From contig OX235277.1 in assembly GCA_944472155.2 (NCBI GenBank), forward strand, positions 31,506,804 to 31,570,803: DNA of 64,000 bases. The letters run 5' to 3'. The position numbers and the translations under genes were made by a program. This document shows, one piece after another, positions 1-10,800 of the stretch. Each line of letters opens with the position of its first letter. Within the stretch, counting starts at the first letter, position 1. Source of the DNA: Trichobilharzia szidati (taxonomy: Eukaryota; Platyhelminthes; Trematoda; Strigeidida; Schistosomatidae). The notes beneath the pieces are model-generated. The model ran no database searches. It saw only the letters and a program-made list of their open reading frames with translations, and was not told where the DNA came from.

Positions 1-711
1 GTATGTAACCATCATCTCACCATCTACCACGTGAGCCCGTTGACTATTCAGCCTCTAGGACAGAATCCAGGGACATAGCGATTCTAACTTCTGATTTCTT
101 CAATCTTTTTCACCTGTTTGCAACATGAGAATGGCTCAACTGTCATTTCGATTTCAGTTGGCATCGAAGATGATTTACTTCACCATTCTTATTTCTGGTT
201 AACATTAATATGGTCTGCAATCTTTCAGAGAATATTCTGAACTTTATACAGTCTTCTCAGCTTAATAGTAGTACATTCACATCATGACTCTAATTTGGTA
301 TTCATAAATATATTATGAGACGTAGAAAAACAAACAATGAGTAATAGTTATTTGTTGAAATTATTGTACAGAAATTCTTTACTTCCGTTGATATGTCGGC
401 TCCAAGTACAGACGCCTCCATTGTAATTGAAATTGCTCTTGCGGCCCTAATGGACAATATTTTAGAGTTTGACACGACATGTGCTTGGGACACATCGCAC
501 TAAGAACGGAATTACTCTCTGAAGGTTCAGGACCATCCAGCCAGCGAGTCCCAAGTTAAACAAAACGCCAATCTTGAGTTCTGCCGCTACCCACTATTGA
601 CTAAATAACGTGTAATATTCATTATAAGATTAAGTGAAATGCACATTAGAGAATATTTAATTGTAAAGTGTGCACTTATCGTGCAACAGATGATCGAATA
701 GCTTTAGGAAG
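1..711. other. Left flank, no gene seen
   Basis: AT-rich sequence without a convincing exon or a repeat that I can place. The window opens with GTATGT, which would fit a splice donor, but nothing to its left is available to test this. Confidence 0.4.
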
Positions 712-1284
712 ATGTTCTTTCCTACGAGACTGGGACATTTTATTAGTGACGGAACAACTAAGCAATCGATATTTCCAAAGCAGACTTGGAGTGGACAATA
801 TCTTAATTTTAGTAGTTATGTTTCTAAACGTTATATACTAAAATTCATGTTTCCATGGTCCCGTATAATTTGCACGAGCGAAACACTTACGGATGAGCTA
901 CGTTGTATATACTCACTGTTGTTGACTACCAGATTTCCCGAAAACTTTATTGTATGTCACAGGAAAGACAGACTACCCCTTGAAAAGACAGCTTCAGTAT
1001 CAAAGAAAACTATCCTCATTAAACTACTATTCAAGGGTGATGAAATCTTGCAATTGACAGTTCACTGGCTTTGGTCAGTCAGGTGCATATTCAGCACCGT
1101 ATCCTTTTTCCCTACATCTCAACTACTTTCAATTTCTGTGCTTAAGATTAACGTTCAACATTCTGTGGACTCTACTTCACACTATATCTACAAGTTCATC
1201 TGCCCTTCTGGTGACACACATGCAGCTAGAACCAATAGAATTTTTCAGTATCGTCGGAAAAACATGTTTCTAAACGGTTATTAA
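712..1284 (+). pseudogene. Degenerate Penelope-like element, GIY-YIG region
   Basis: Open frame of 190 codons. Its last 100 residues align almost without gaps to the better preserved Penelope frame at 20041-20568: SVSKKTILIKLLFKG against TVDKKPLYLKLSYKG, and YKFICPSGDTHAARTNR against YEFNCSCGASYIGRTQR. The Y-I-G signature is gone, so the endonuclease would be dead. A terminal-repeat-like string (AAAACTTGGACACTGTG) follows at about 1365. Most likely an old retroelement relic rather than a host gene. Confidence 0.5.
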
Positions 1285-2690
1285 TTGACGTAAAAAATCC
1301 AAATATACTTAATCTGAATAGAAATTCAATATCATCCATTGCAAAGCATTAGTACATGTATAAAACTTGGACACTGTGAAAATATATAACCCTATATTAG
1401 TTTCTTTATTACATATATCATTTAGTGAAACAGTTTTAAACGCAATTTATTGTTCAAAAGCATAATTACAGGGAAACGGTGTACGAAACGTCATCCATTA
1501 AATGAAGCCTATAAATAAGTAAACTATCTGGGCAGCTAGCAATGTGGTTAACTTGCCAGTAAGAGATACTACAATCTAAAAACACACTCGCGTTTAACAT
1601 CATTTTGAAAGCAAATCTTATTTATGGATTTTCTTTACCACAACTTTTCTTTTAACGCCTCATAATACATGATCACTGGCATTGACAGTTGTTTCGGTGA
1701 CCTAAGTTACACAAAAATTCAACACAGTTTATTAGCTATCTTATTTACCATGGTAACAATTCTCTTGACTGGTGGGTATTTAAAGGTCACGCTTGGACTG
1801 AGCCCGTAGTTATCTGCCCAACATACATAAGACAGTAGCCGGTTTTATTCTGATTGGTTGTTTGACTTGTGACTGAATATAGCCCAATCATCATCAGAAG
1901 CGTGTTTTGTGGATCGATAAGAAAAAAAAATGACAGCAATCCAATAAATGCATCGACCGATTTTGTTACACATCAAGTAACATCGGAGATGCGTTATGTT
2001 GTTTGTTGGCCATCCACTTTATTGATTATTATTAGTTTCATTATCATTTGGCTTTTATTATTATTATTATTTTCCGTCGACGTTACAAGTACATTTCTAC
2101 CTTTCAAAAATATTTCCTTAGTCACATTAAATTTTAGTGTACAAATATCAGTGTTTATGAAATGTTGTAAGTTGTAGGCTGTGCGTACACATACACGTGC
2201 ACACGCAGTTATATCACGCACACAGTGGATAAGTAAAAGCAAAAGTATTTTACGTGTGTCGTTATTCTTATTTTAATATCACTAGACAAAATTGACTAAA
2301 CATTTCGACTGAGATTTACAAGTGTGGATAGTGTGTCACAGTGTGTGGATATTCTGCGTGTCTGTTCACTGACATAAGTGTTCATTTGTGGTGATTATAT
2401 GCATTAACGTGTGTAGTTCACAATTAGGTATGAGTGTCCTTCCACTCTCTGACATTCTTGAGTAGCTTGTTTATTTTATTGACTTTTTTCAAAGACGATC
2501 GTTATTTTTCAGTGGTATATTTTACAAAGGTCTGTCTGTGTGTTCACAAAAATCTTAGCAGAAATAGAACTGCTGCTGTTATTATGGTAAATGAATTGGT
2601 TGAGAATTTCTTCAATTTTCCTGGCCCGAACTAATAGATGAACATAGGCTCATGCAATGATATTGGAAGGTATATTCCAATGGAGTAAGC
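1285..2690. other. Upstream AT-rich stretch, no gene seen
   Basis: Contains a Penelope terminal-repeat relic near 1353-1490 and a short TTA run near 2056. The short open frames at 1869-2242 and 2434-2634 lack splice signals and protein-like composition. Nothing else is supported. Confidence 0.4.
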
Positions 2691-2699
2691 GAAAGATGT

Positions 2700-2965
2700 T
2701 CACCAGTGACTGTTTGGAAGACGTAGTTGCAACTAGTGGGGTTCATCAGGTCAAGGTGTGAAGTACTCGCCAACATTGGATTCCATACCAGTGGCTGAGT
2801 GCTCAACGAGTTTGACTTCGCCACCTGACGGTCTTGGGTTCGATCTCTAGTAGTGGGTTCGCTGGTGCGTACTACTGAAGAGTCCCAAACTAGGATAAAA
2901 CAGCTATACGGTACTCCAGGGTTCTCCGAGTTCTGCAGATCTATGATCAGACTTGAATTAATTAT
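2700..2965 (+). mobile_element. SINE-A copy, tRNA head and hammerhead region
   Basis: tRNA-like head with A-box TGGCTGAGTGCTCAACGAG (2793) and B-box GGGTTCGATC, then a hammerhead-like core. CTGAAGA at 2875-2881 is followed by GTCC, a loop and GGAT. The 3' arm has AAAA in place of GAAA, so this copy is probably inactive. SINE-A orientation is given throughout by the tRNA head. Confidence 0.6.
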
Positions 2966-4035
2966 GCACTTTCAAAAAATAATAGTAATAATAATATTCA
3001 AAAGCTGTCATGGTTACTGGTACTATGGCAACAGAGGACTAGTAGTGGGTGTCTTTCATACTTGCTATAAAATCTGATTGTTTTTTTATCTGACAAACAG
3101 TCTGCTACAATCAGAATTCTGATTGGTAGGTTATCGAGTTCGATTGTAGCTGAATAGATAAGATATGTACCTTGAAAAAACAACCACTGAATGTATTTTA
3201 GTAGGACTTAAGCACGAATGTGGTCATTAATGCAAAAAATAAAGATTAATACGGGGTAGTTTTCAGGGTAAGTAATGTAGAATATAATATTTAGTCACGT
3301 CTACTTCGTTGTAAAAGGCAGGAGCCTAGTGATGAAATTGGATGAATATGGTGGTGTCATAAAGCAAATTGACAAGAGTTTGAGGTTAGTAGATCTCGGC
3401 CACTAGGCTAAATGGTACAGTGCTTGTCTCTAAAGGTCATAGGATCATAGTAAAATATTTCGAAAATGCCACAAACAGAGAGGAAATGGCTAATCATTAT
3501 CGAGCCTGGGTTAATTCTGACAACTCTTTGAACTGATGTTGACTCGTGATGAAGTCATCTTTTACTCAGAAGGCTTGCGGTTATCGTGGTCACATCATTC
3601 CCAAAGGTTATCCTAGTATTTCATTCCTTTTCAGTGTTATTAATTGACGATGTGGTTTCAATGATGATCTGAAGTTGTCAGTTTCTGCAAGACTTTCTGT
3701 GAGAGATTATAACAGCTTAGATGAATAGAACTGAGTAGAATGTTTGTTCGCAGTAGTTACAATTGAAGCTATATGATACTGAATACTCAATTTTTAGGCT
3801 TTATGGTAGATAGAATTCATTAGGTGTTCATTTCGAGTTTCAGTCACTTCAAAGCATGTCAGATGGTATATGTTGAAAGCTTTGCATTTGAAAATGATGC
3901 CTGAATATTGTCAGAATGATTATGTAATTACATCATTTCTCATCAATGAAATCTAAGTATTATTCATCACTTTCTTAAACGTTTCTGTTCCAATTCCAGT
4001 CCCGTAATGTACTGGATGCAACTAAGTTTAACATT
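2966..4035. other. Upstream stretch, no gene seen
   Basis: No exon with matching splice signals and no repeat that I can assign with confidence. It is followed directly by a SINE-A copy. Confidence 0.35.
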
Positions 4036-4430
4036 TTACAGGTGCTAGTTTGCAGGAATTTGATTGTTTTCAAGTCTGTTTACAAACTGATATCGGCCAG
4101 AAAACCAGGGTGTACTAGACAGCTGTTTCGTACCATTTTGAGAATCTTCAGTAGTAAGAAGCCTACCCTCCCATCGCCAAGGATCGACTCTTCAGGTTAC
4201 ACGGTGAGGTCATCGGTCACTCAGCCATTCGAAAAGAATTCAGTGACGGCTGATCAATTATAACTTCTGTCGCTTTGCGATTTTAGTATCTCAATCACAA
4301 GCCTTTGTCACTGGCGAGTATTTATCCTTACAGCTAACCGGGTGGATCCCACTGGTCACTACTTCTCACTAGAACTTTGGTCAACTTTGTCCTATAGTGA
4401 GTCACTAGGGTGCACTAGATTAATCTTCAA
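4036..4430 (-). mobile_element. SINE-A copy (antisense)
   Basis: Shares the family order in reverse: tail (AGGTGCTAGTTTGCAGGAAT), the hammerhead region (GACAGCTGTTTCGTACC) and the inverted tRNA head ending near CATTCG at 4230. The 5' extension of the family continues to about 4400 (TGGTCACTACTTCTCACTAG). Confidence 0.6.
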
Positions 4431-4844
4431 GTGTTAGTTTGTCTGTATTTAATTTGCTTCCAGTTTGATCATGTAGTGATGTCAGTGAGTTGTTTTAGCG
4501 AAACAACATTTGATTGTGATTATTAGATGATATTATAGCCTTGGTGAAGAATACACATTTTTTATGCCTGTTAGCTGAAGTGGTGGATACTATGAATGAC
4601 ATTTAGTTAATGCGTTGGATCCGTGTTGAAAAAATATAGTCCCACAAAGATTTATTTATAGTAAACTCTCTGATTTCTCTGATTAAAGACGTATTCAAAT
4701 TTTCAAGCGTACAGGAATTTTGCTGAAGAGCAAGCACATACAAGAAGCCTAAGTCAATCAAAGACTCCTGGGCTTAGATATCTTGCGTAGAGATTTGTCT
4801 ACTAAAGTGCAGCCTAATGATTCGTAACTGACCTGATACAGTCT

Positions 4845-5040
4845 TGGTCCATAGCTCTGGTGGCTGGTTAGCCTAATGGATCGATAACTCTTTGTAGTTT
4901 GAAATGATGAATCCTGAGATATAGTCTTGGCAAGAACATTACCCAATGAGATACAGGTACACTCGCCTGATGAGTCTTAAATAGGACGAAATGCCAGTTC
5001 TAGATTCCACTATGAGATACCAAAAACTATGTTACACTAT
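4845..5040 (+). mobile_element. Sm-alpha-like SINE with hammerhead ribozyme
   Basis: A tRNA-like segment (CTGGTGGCTGGTTAGCCTAA) leads to a hammerhead core. CTGATGA lies at 4967-4973, stem II is GTCT with GGAC (4974-4988), and GAAA follows. The cleavage triplet appears as GTT rather than GTC and stem I is weak. This is the best preserved Sm-alpha-type core in the window. Sm-alpha satellites encoding hammerheads are established in schistosomes; activity of this copy is doubtful. Confidence 0.65.
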
Positions 5041-5384
5041 TTTAACCTTATGAGATCATCGAAGCATTCATGTTATGAGCCAACATACCAACAGAGACTG
5101 TACATTTCGTTCCACTAAAATAAATCTAAATAATTCCAGTGATGCTACTTTATACCCTCTCATCAATCATCTGTGTGTCCATACATGATATCGTCGGGAT
5201 TCTAATCAGAACGTAAATTGTATATAATAGAACATAGATCGAACTGGTAGGCGAATTGTAGTTAATTACTACCTGACATTTATTATTGGATGTAAAATTA
5301 ATGAAAACACCTGAAACTATCCCCTCGTAGCATTACTAATGAGTGAACTTACTTTGAAATTTCAATAATCACTTCACCCCTAGC

Positions 5385-5520
5385 GTTGATGGCTCAGTAT
5401 TAGAATGTTCACGTAGTCCAGCGTCCTATTCCCTGGCGATGAACTTCAAAATGTCACAAAGTTTCCTAGCTGATAGTAAGCCTGCAAAAGAAGAAAGGTG
5501 GGGCGTTAGGCTATCACAGT
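5385..5520 (+). mobile_element. SINE-C fragment
   Basis: Degenerate copy of the tRNA-derived family best seen at 56195-56420. The A-box-like TGATGGCTCAGTATTAGAAT and the body string GCTGATAGTAAGCCTG with GAAAGGTGGGGC are shared. Confidence 0.4.
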
Positions 5521-5564
5521 ATGTGATTTACTTGATACCATAATTGTTAATCAAGAAAGCAAGA

Positions 5565-5890
5565 ATCATTGTATAAAACTGTATACTACTGATTGACTGA
5601 AGTGAGTAGTTATATGCCACTCATACTAACCAGTAGTGTTTGCTAATCAGACCGAAGTGATCTAAACATTGGACGGCCGTTTCCCTCGTTTGGGATCGAG
5701 CTTCTCAACACTGATGTACCCAGTTAGACTGTGTCTGTTCAGATAGCCAAATCCCTTTAAACCACCTGAATTCTGCCCCAAAAAGAGCCGAACTACTGTC
5801 CAACGTTTAAATCACTTCGATCTGGTAGCAAGCACTAATGGTTGTTGACAGTGGTATCCAACTGTTCACCTCAGTCAGTAATGTATACTT
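5565..5890. repeat. Dispersed repeat D
   Basis: Unclassified repeat marked by ACCAGTAGTGTTTGCTAATC, GGACGGCCGTTTCCCTCGTT and CAGATAGCCAAATC. Related copies lie at 6640-6840, 37855-38160, 48575-48870 and 52000-52110. Its right end (5810-5880) is a partial inversion of the left end. No coding capacity. Confidence 0.5.
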
Positions 5891-6279
5891 TTATCCAATT
5901 TAAGCCATGTATGGGAGAAGACGTCAAGTGTTTGGTTAACATCCTGAGAAGGTAAATACTAAGAAGATGTTACTGTAATTTGGTTTTACTATAATACTTT
6001 CTCCAGAATTTAGATCACTTCACTGGGGCCAATTAGTGTTTACATAGTCGACCGAAATGAAGACAATTATGGATTATCAAATGGTCTGTGACTGCAGAAT
6101 AGGTAAAGTAACAGTCAATCAGTACTTTAGAGCATCATACAAACATTGATCCAAAAGAATTTTTAAAATCAGACCACTTTATCCAGTGATAACAAAGTGT
6201 TTAAAAGTATAGGTTTCGATAACAGTAAGAGCAAACAGGAGTGTAAGCAGTAAATCCAAACATTTTCAATAAGATTGGT

Positions 6280-6625
6280 TGCAGGATTTTATCATCAGCT
6301 GACATCGGTTAGAGAACCATTGGAAAACCTGGGAGTAGTGGACAGCCGTTTCGTCCTAATTTGGGACTCTTCACAGTACGCACTCACTCCCAGGGTTCGA
6401 ACCCAGGACCTTCTGGTTACAAGGTGAGTTCATAGACCATTAAGCCACTGGGACCGGATCCAATGGCCCATGAATTCCAACTTCTGCCAATTCGCCACTT
6501 AGCGCGACCGCTAACCAATATCTTCGGAGAGTATTTGTCCTCACACCCGACCTGCTGCACCTAAGTGGTCACGACGTCCCACTAGAACCTCAGGTAACTG
6601 CCTACCTAAATAGGGCCACTTATAT
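6280..6625 (-). mobile_element. SINE-A copy (antisense)
   Basis: Well-preserved copy. In reverse it shows the tRNA head (GGTTCGAACCCAGGACCTTC at 6389, ACCATTAAGCCACTGGGACC at 6436) and the hammerhead region around 6340-6375 (CCGTTTCGTCC, TTTGGGACTCTTCAC). The 5' extension reaches about 6600. Confidence 0.65.
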
Positions 6626-6639
6626 CAAGAGACCACTTA

Positions 6640-6840
6640 TATCAACCAGTAGTTATTTAAACCCACAGTATGGCCGTTTTGCTTGTTTGGGGATGACTTC
6701 ACCAGCGGCCGGGTAGTCAGTCGGATTGACTCAGCTCACAGTTCCGAATCAGTTGAAACCACCCAAATTCCTGTCTGCTACTTAGGCGAAGTAATAATCC
6801 ATTGAATGAAATTCATAGTGACACTGTTTTGTAACAAATT
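6640..6840. repeat. Dispersed repeat D copy
   Basis: Shares ATGGCCGTTTTGCTTGTTTG and CAGCTCACAGTTCCGAATCA with the copies at 5565 and 37855. Confidence 0.45.
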
Positions 6841-6854
6841 TTCTCTTCGCATGG

Positions 6855-7005
6855 GTTTCCGTTTTATAACCGGAAGGTCTTGGTTTTGAACCCTAGTGTG
6901 TGCGTACTTTCGAAGAGTCCAAAACTAAGATGAAACAGCTGTCCAGTATACCCAGGTCTTCCAATGGTTCTCTAAATGGTATCAACTCGTAATCAAACCT
7001 ATCAG
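6855..7005 (+). mobile_element. SINE-A fragment
   Basis: Sense fragment with the B-box region (GGTCTTGGTTTTGAACCC) and a mutated hammerhead region (TTTCGAAGAGTCC, then GATGAAACAGCTGTCC). Confidence 0.55.
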
Positions 7006-7249
7006 ATAAGAGAATGACGGTTAAGTGAAATGACTTGTAGAAAAGTGAATGTGTTTAGGTCAGTAATGAAATTACTGTAATAAAAGTTTCCAAGTCATCT
7101 GAAACACACTGGATTATAAGTGAAGTAGTACTTGGACACATTCATACTAATGCATTTGAATACCCTAGTAACATATTTTAGACCATCAGCATTATTTTCA
7201 AGAGTTAGTTATTAGGGATTTGATTTACGTCTAGTTTTATCAAGGACCG

Positions 7250-7505
7250 GTGTTGGTGGTTGAAGAATTTTCCAGAGGTGTGCACCCATGACCTCACTGC
7301 CATGGATGGAACCCAGGATCTTATGGTTACGAGAAGATGATACCGAACATTGAGCCACTTTGGCTGGAATCCATTAACCCATGGATTCTAACTTTTGTCA
7401 GTTAGAGGTTTTAGGGCGACCACCAGCCAGTGTCATTGATGAGTATTTGTCCTCACAACCAGGCCGGTGGACCTCTTTGGTCACTGCTTCTCACAAGAAA
7501 TCTAA
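7250..7505 (-). mobile_element. SINE-A copy abutting exon 1
   Basis: Antisense copy whose head and 5' extension (CCCATGGATTCTAACTTTTG, then GTCATTGATGAGTATTTGTC) run to within about 100 bp of the exon 1 acceptor. It happens to keep one frame open into the exon, which creates a misleading upstream ATG at 7381. Confidence 0.6.
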
Positions 7506-7606
7506 GGTACTTCATCCTGTATTATTCCGTACTATCAGAGGCTCATACATTTCTATATATCCTAATGCAACTGATTTCTTCATTTCGTTCCCTGTTTTTT
7601 TCACAG

Positions 7607-7888
7607 TTCCTATTGAAGACGTAAAACTAGTCGATGGGAATCAATTGGCGCATGTATTATTCGACTCAAATGATTTATATCATAGTCTTAAAGTTAAGTC
7701 AGTAATCGGTTCACCGTATTTAAATGTTGATGCTGTTGGCTTACCAACAAGTGTTCAGTTTCCAAGTGAACCGATCAGTGGACTATTTTTAACTCCAACA
7801 TCATTTGAGCAATATAAAGAGTCAACTACACTTGGGGATGGAGATGATTTGATTGATTGTCCATGGAATTTGACAGCATGTGTTTCAG
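7607..7888 (+). CDS. Exon 1 of the part seen: lead-in to N-terminal LamG-like domain
   Basis: Acceptor follows a T-rich tract ending TTTTTTTCACAG; donor is CAG/GTAAAA. Phase 1 at both ends, 94 codons. It encodes the approach to a LamG/jelly-roll domain and ends with DCPWNLTACVSG, whose two cysteines resemble the lead-in of pentraxin/LamG folds. The open frame runs upstream to an ATG at 7381, but that extension (7381 to about 7505) is SINE-A sequence, so 7381 is not taken as a start. The preceding exon was not found and probably lies left of the window. Confidence 0.75.
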
Positions 7889-10800
7889 GTAAAAGAAGAA
7901 AAAAGTTTATTTTGTATGATATTATTATTGTTATTATTTAATTCAATTTTAGATTTCCCCACCTATTGATTGGACCGAAGTGCTCGGTCTCAGGCTTCTC
8001 GTGCAGATGATTCGACGATGTCTGGGCATGTAATTAGAAGTTAATTGGTGGATGGTGACTAGCAGTCAACGGGAAAATCTAAATTGAATTAAATAATTAA
8101 TATTACCCATTGCACAAGAGGTGGCTCTCGTGGCCCAAGTGGTATAGTAGATAACGCTTTGGCGTTTGAAACTATGGACACTGGGTTCGAGCCTCGGTGG
8201 AAAGGATATCACTCAGTGGGGAATGCAGGTACATCCAGATGATGAGTCCGAAATGAGACGAAACGTGCATCCTGGACTCCACTGTTAGTCACCATACACC
8301 AATTAACTTCTAATTATTGTTATTGTTCCGTTGTGTTCCGAGTGGAAGATACGGCTTCAACAGTGCATCATCATTCCATTCTATTCTCTGCAATCCTCTT
8401 TGGGTGGTTCTAGGATCGCCCATAGGCTATTATCTCTACCAGTGGGAACTCCATTACCACCCGCCAAGAATACAGGTACATCTGGCTGACAAGTCCCAAA
8501 TAAGCGGAAATATGCATCTTGGATTCCACTGCAAGTCGCCATCAGTCAAAATAACAAAGATGAAATAATGTTTATTCAAATTCTGTTTTATAAGTGAATA
8601 ACAGTTTTCACAGACAAATATTCAGTGCCCATAAAATCTATATACAATCCTTCCATCAACAACTAACAGCACATATCGTGATCCATAAAGATTCTGTGAT
8701 CCGTATAGAGTAAAATAAGTCCTCTGACTAGTGAAGAGTTCCGTCGGGTGTAACCTACTTTCTTTGATTGGACACTAGTCAGTGACTAGTGTAGTGTGTG
8801 TCTAGTCTTATCTTCGGTTAAGACTCAATGCTATCAGTCAAGTTTGCAATGTGGCCCGCATTCTAAGTGCCTCGCCATCAGGGTGCACTTTGAATTGCTG
8901 GTATTAGATGGTTGGAGGCAATCGGCAGGAAGCCTTGGACTTAGATTTCGTGCTAGTTGGCACTCGCTAGTCAACAAGGTGTATCAGCAACCTTGAGGGA
9001 ACTTATGTCCCTTCTGAGATTCGAACCTGTGTCACCCAGTGCTGCAGTCAGAGCCCGAATGGGTCAGTGGTAATGTCTCAGACTGAAGCACTGTGTGACG
9101 CACGTTCGAATCTCAGAAGGGACATGAGTTCCTTCAAGGTTGCAGATATGCCTTCTGACTAGAGAGTGCCAACTATCACGCAACCTAGGTGGAAGGCTTC
9201 CTTCTGACTGCCTCCAACCATCTAGTACTTTACTTTCAGATGACCGATAACAAGCACAGAGATTATGTCTTGATCATCTTGTCGATCACTTCATAATAAC
9301 AAACGGCAGGAATAACTCAGATACAATTCGAATTTATAATAAATACATGAATATCTCAATAAAAGTATGCTCATTAATATCAATTTTACAGTAATGTATT
9401 GATACCGAGAGACAAATTCAGCTGTAAAACTAACCTCTAGACCTATTAATGTTAACTAGTTAGTTGATTTCTGAGTGATTAGCTAGTTGCTTAAACTTCA
9501 AGTGTTGGTTTTCAGAGATTTGATCGATCTCAAGATTGGTCACGAACTGACTCATCAGTCAGTGAACCACTCAAAATAAGCAAGGAGTACTGGGCATCTA
9601 TTTCGTCGTAGTTTAGGACACGAGTGAATGAGTGCAAACCAACACTTGAAGACTGCAGCTTTCTCCTAAGCATATAATACAATATCACATAAGACGAACT
9701 ATCTTAAGAAATTCAAATCGTAATTAACCACCTCTGTTCTACCTATTCAAGTATATTGAATAGCGGAAGTGTGGTAAGTTTGTTTTTCCATAACTTATAA
9801 ATATATATATTCACTCATAATCATCATTATTATTTTGTTCTGCTATTTGGTACACAGGACAGTTTACAATTCGATTCACTGTTCAACCTGAAGATAACGA
9901 TGAAATATACAAAACTAAAACGCACATTGTCAGTCTGTTAGGCTCATATTTCACTAATAATGAAGCGACACCATGGGCACTTCAAGCTTTTATCTTACCC
10001 GGATCAATATTATCAGTTAACTGGGGTCATTTATCTAATGAGGGAACAAAATATATTCAAGTGCATGATAATTCTATAGCCTTGATAACTGACCAATGGA
10101 ATGTGATTGAGATTACAGTCAATTTAAAAAATCATGAAATATATACAAAGTTGACTAATAATAATGGACATGGTATTCAGCATAAATCAGAAGCGAATAT
10201 ACCATCGGCTATCACCAGCAGCACCACTACTGATATATTTAAAAGCAGAGCTTTACAAAAATTTATTGGATTTATGTTCGGACAAGCATCACAGCTACAA
10301 CTGACAATTGAACCAGGTGTTACTTATTCACTGAAAGATTTTCATCTTGAATCACCAGACACCGTGAAACGTCGGACACCTCGACGATTGAATAATCTAT
10401 TCGATGATATACCTACTAATCCAATTAAGTATATTTCATCAGTTAACTTTCCAGAAGGCAGTTTTGTTCGTTATGATTTTCGTAATCGTCTACAAAGAAC
10501 AGTTGAAGAGGAAGTGTTGACAATTAATTTCACTATACCATATGGTGTAACTTCAGGTTTACTTTGGTTCAGTGAAGGTGAACAATCAAAAAGTTATGTG
10601 TACATTAAAGTAAGTCTTCATTTATTTAAGCTTAGTACACCCAGTTCTGTTGTGTCAGTGTGGTTCAGTGATACAATGCTCACCGGTAACACAAATGGTT
10701 GTGATTCATATCAATCAAGTGCTTTTGCCGTTGGCAGTCTGTCACCTGCAATTCACAATTTATTTGTTTTTCCAGCCCCTAAATACAGAGCGCGACTACT

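Noticed and set aside
1..6. GTATGT at the very start of the window as the donor of an upstream exon
   Set aside because: Six bases match a donor by chance often enough, and no exon sequence to the left can be seen.
1994..2242. Small minus-strand frame of 82 codons in the left flank
   Set aside because: Asn-rich stretch comes from a TTA run; no splice or domain evidence.
7381..7606. ATG and open frame upstream of exon 1, as a possible translation start
   Set aside because: 7381 to about 7505 is SINE-A sequence shared with 6467-6590 and many other copies, and a good acceptor lies at 7605-7606. The open frame is a coincidence, though exonisation cannot be excluded.
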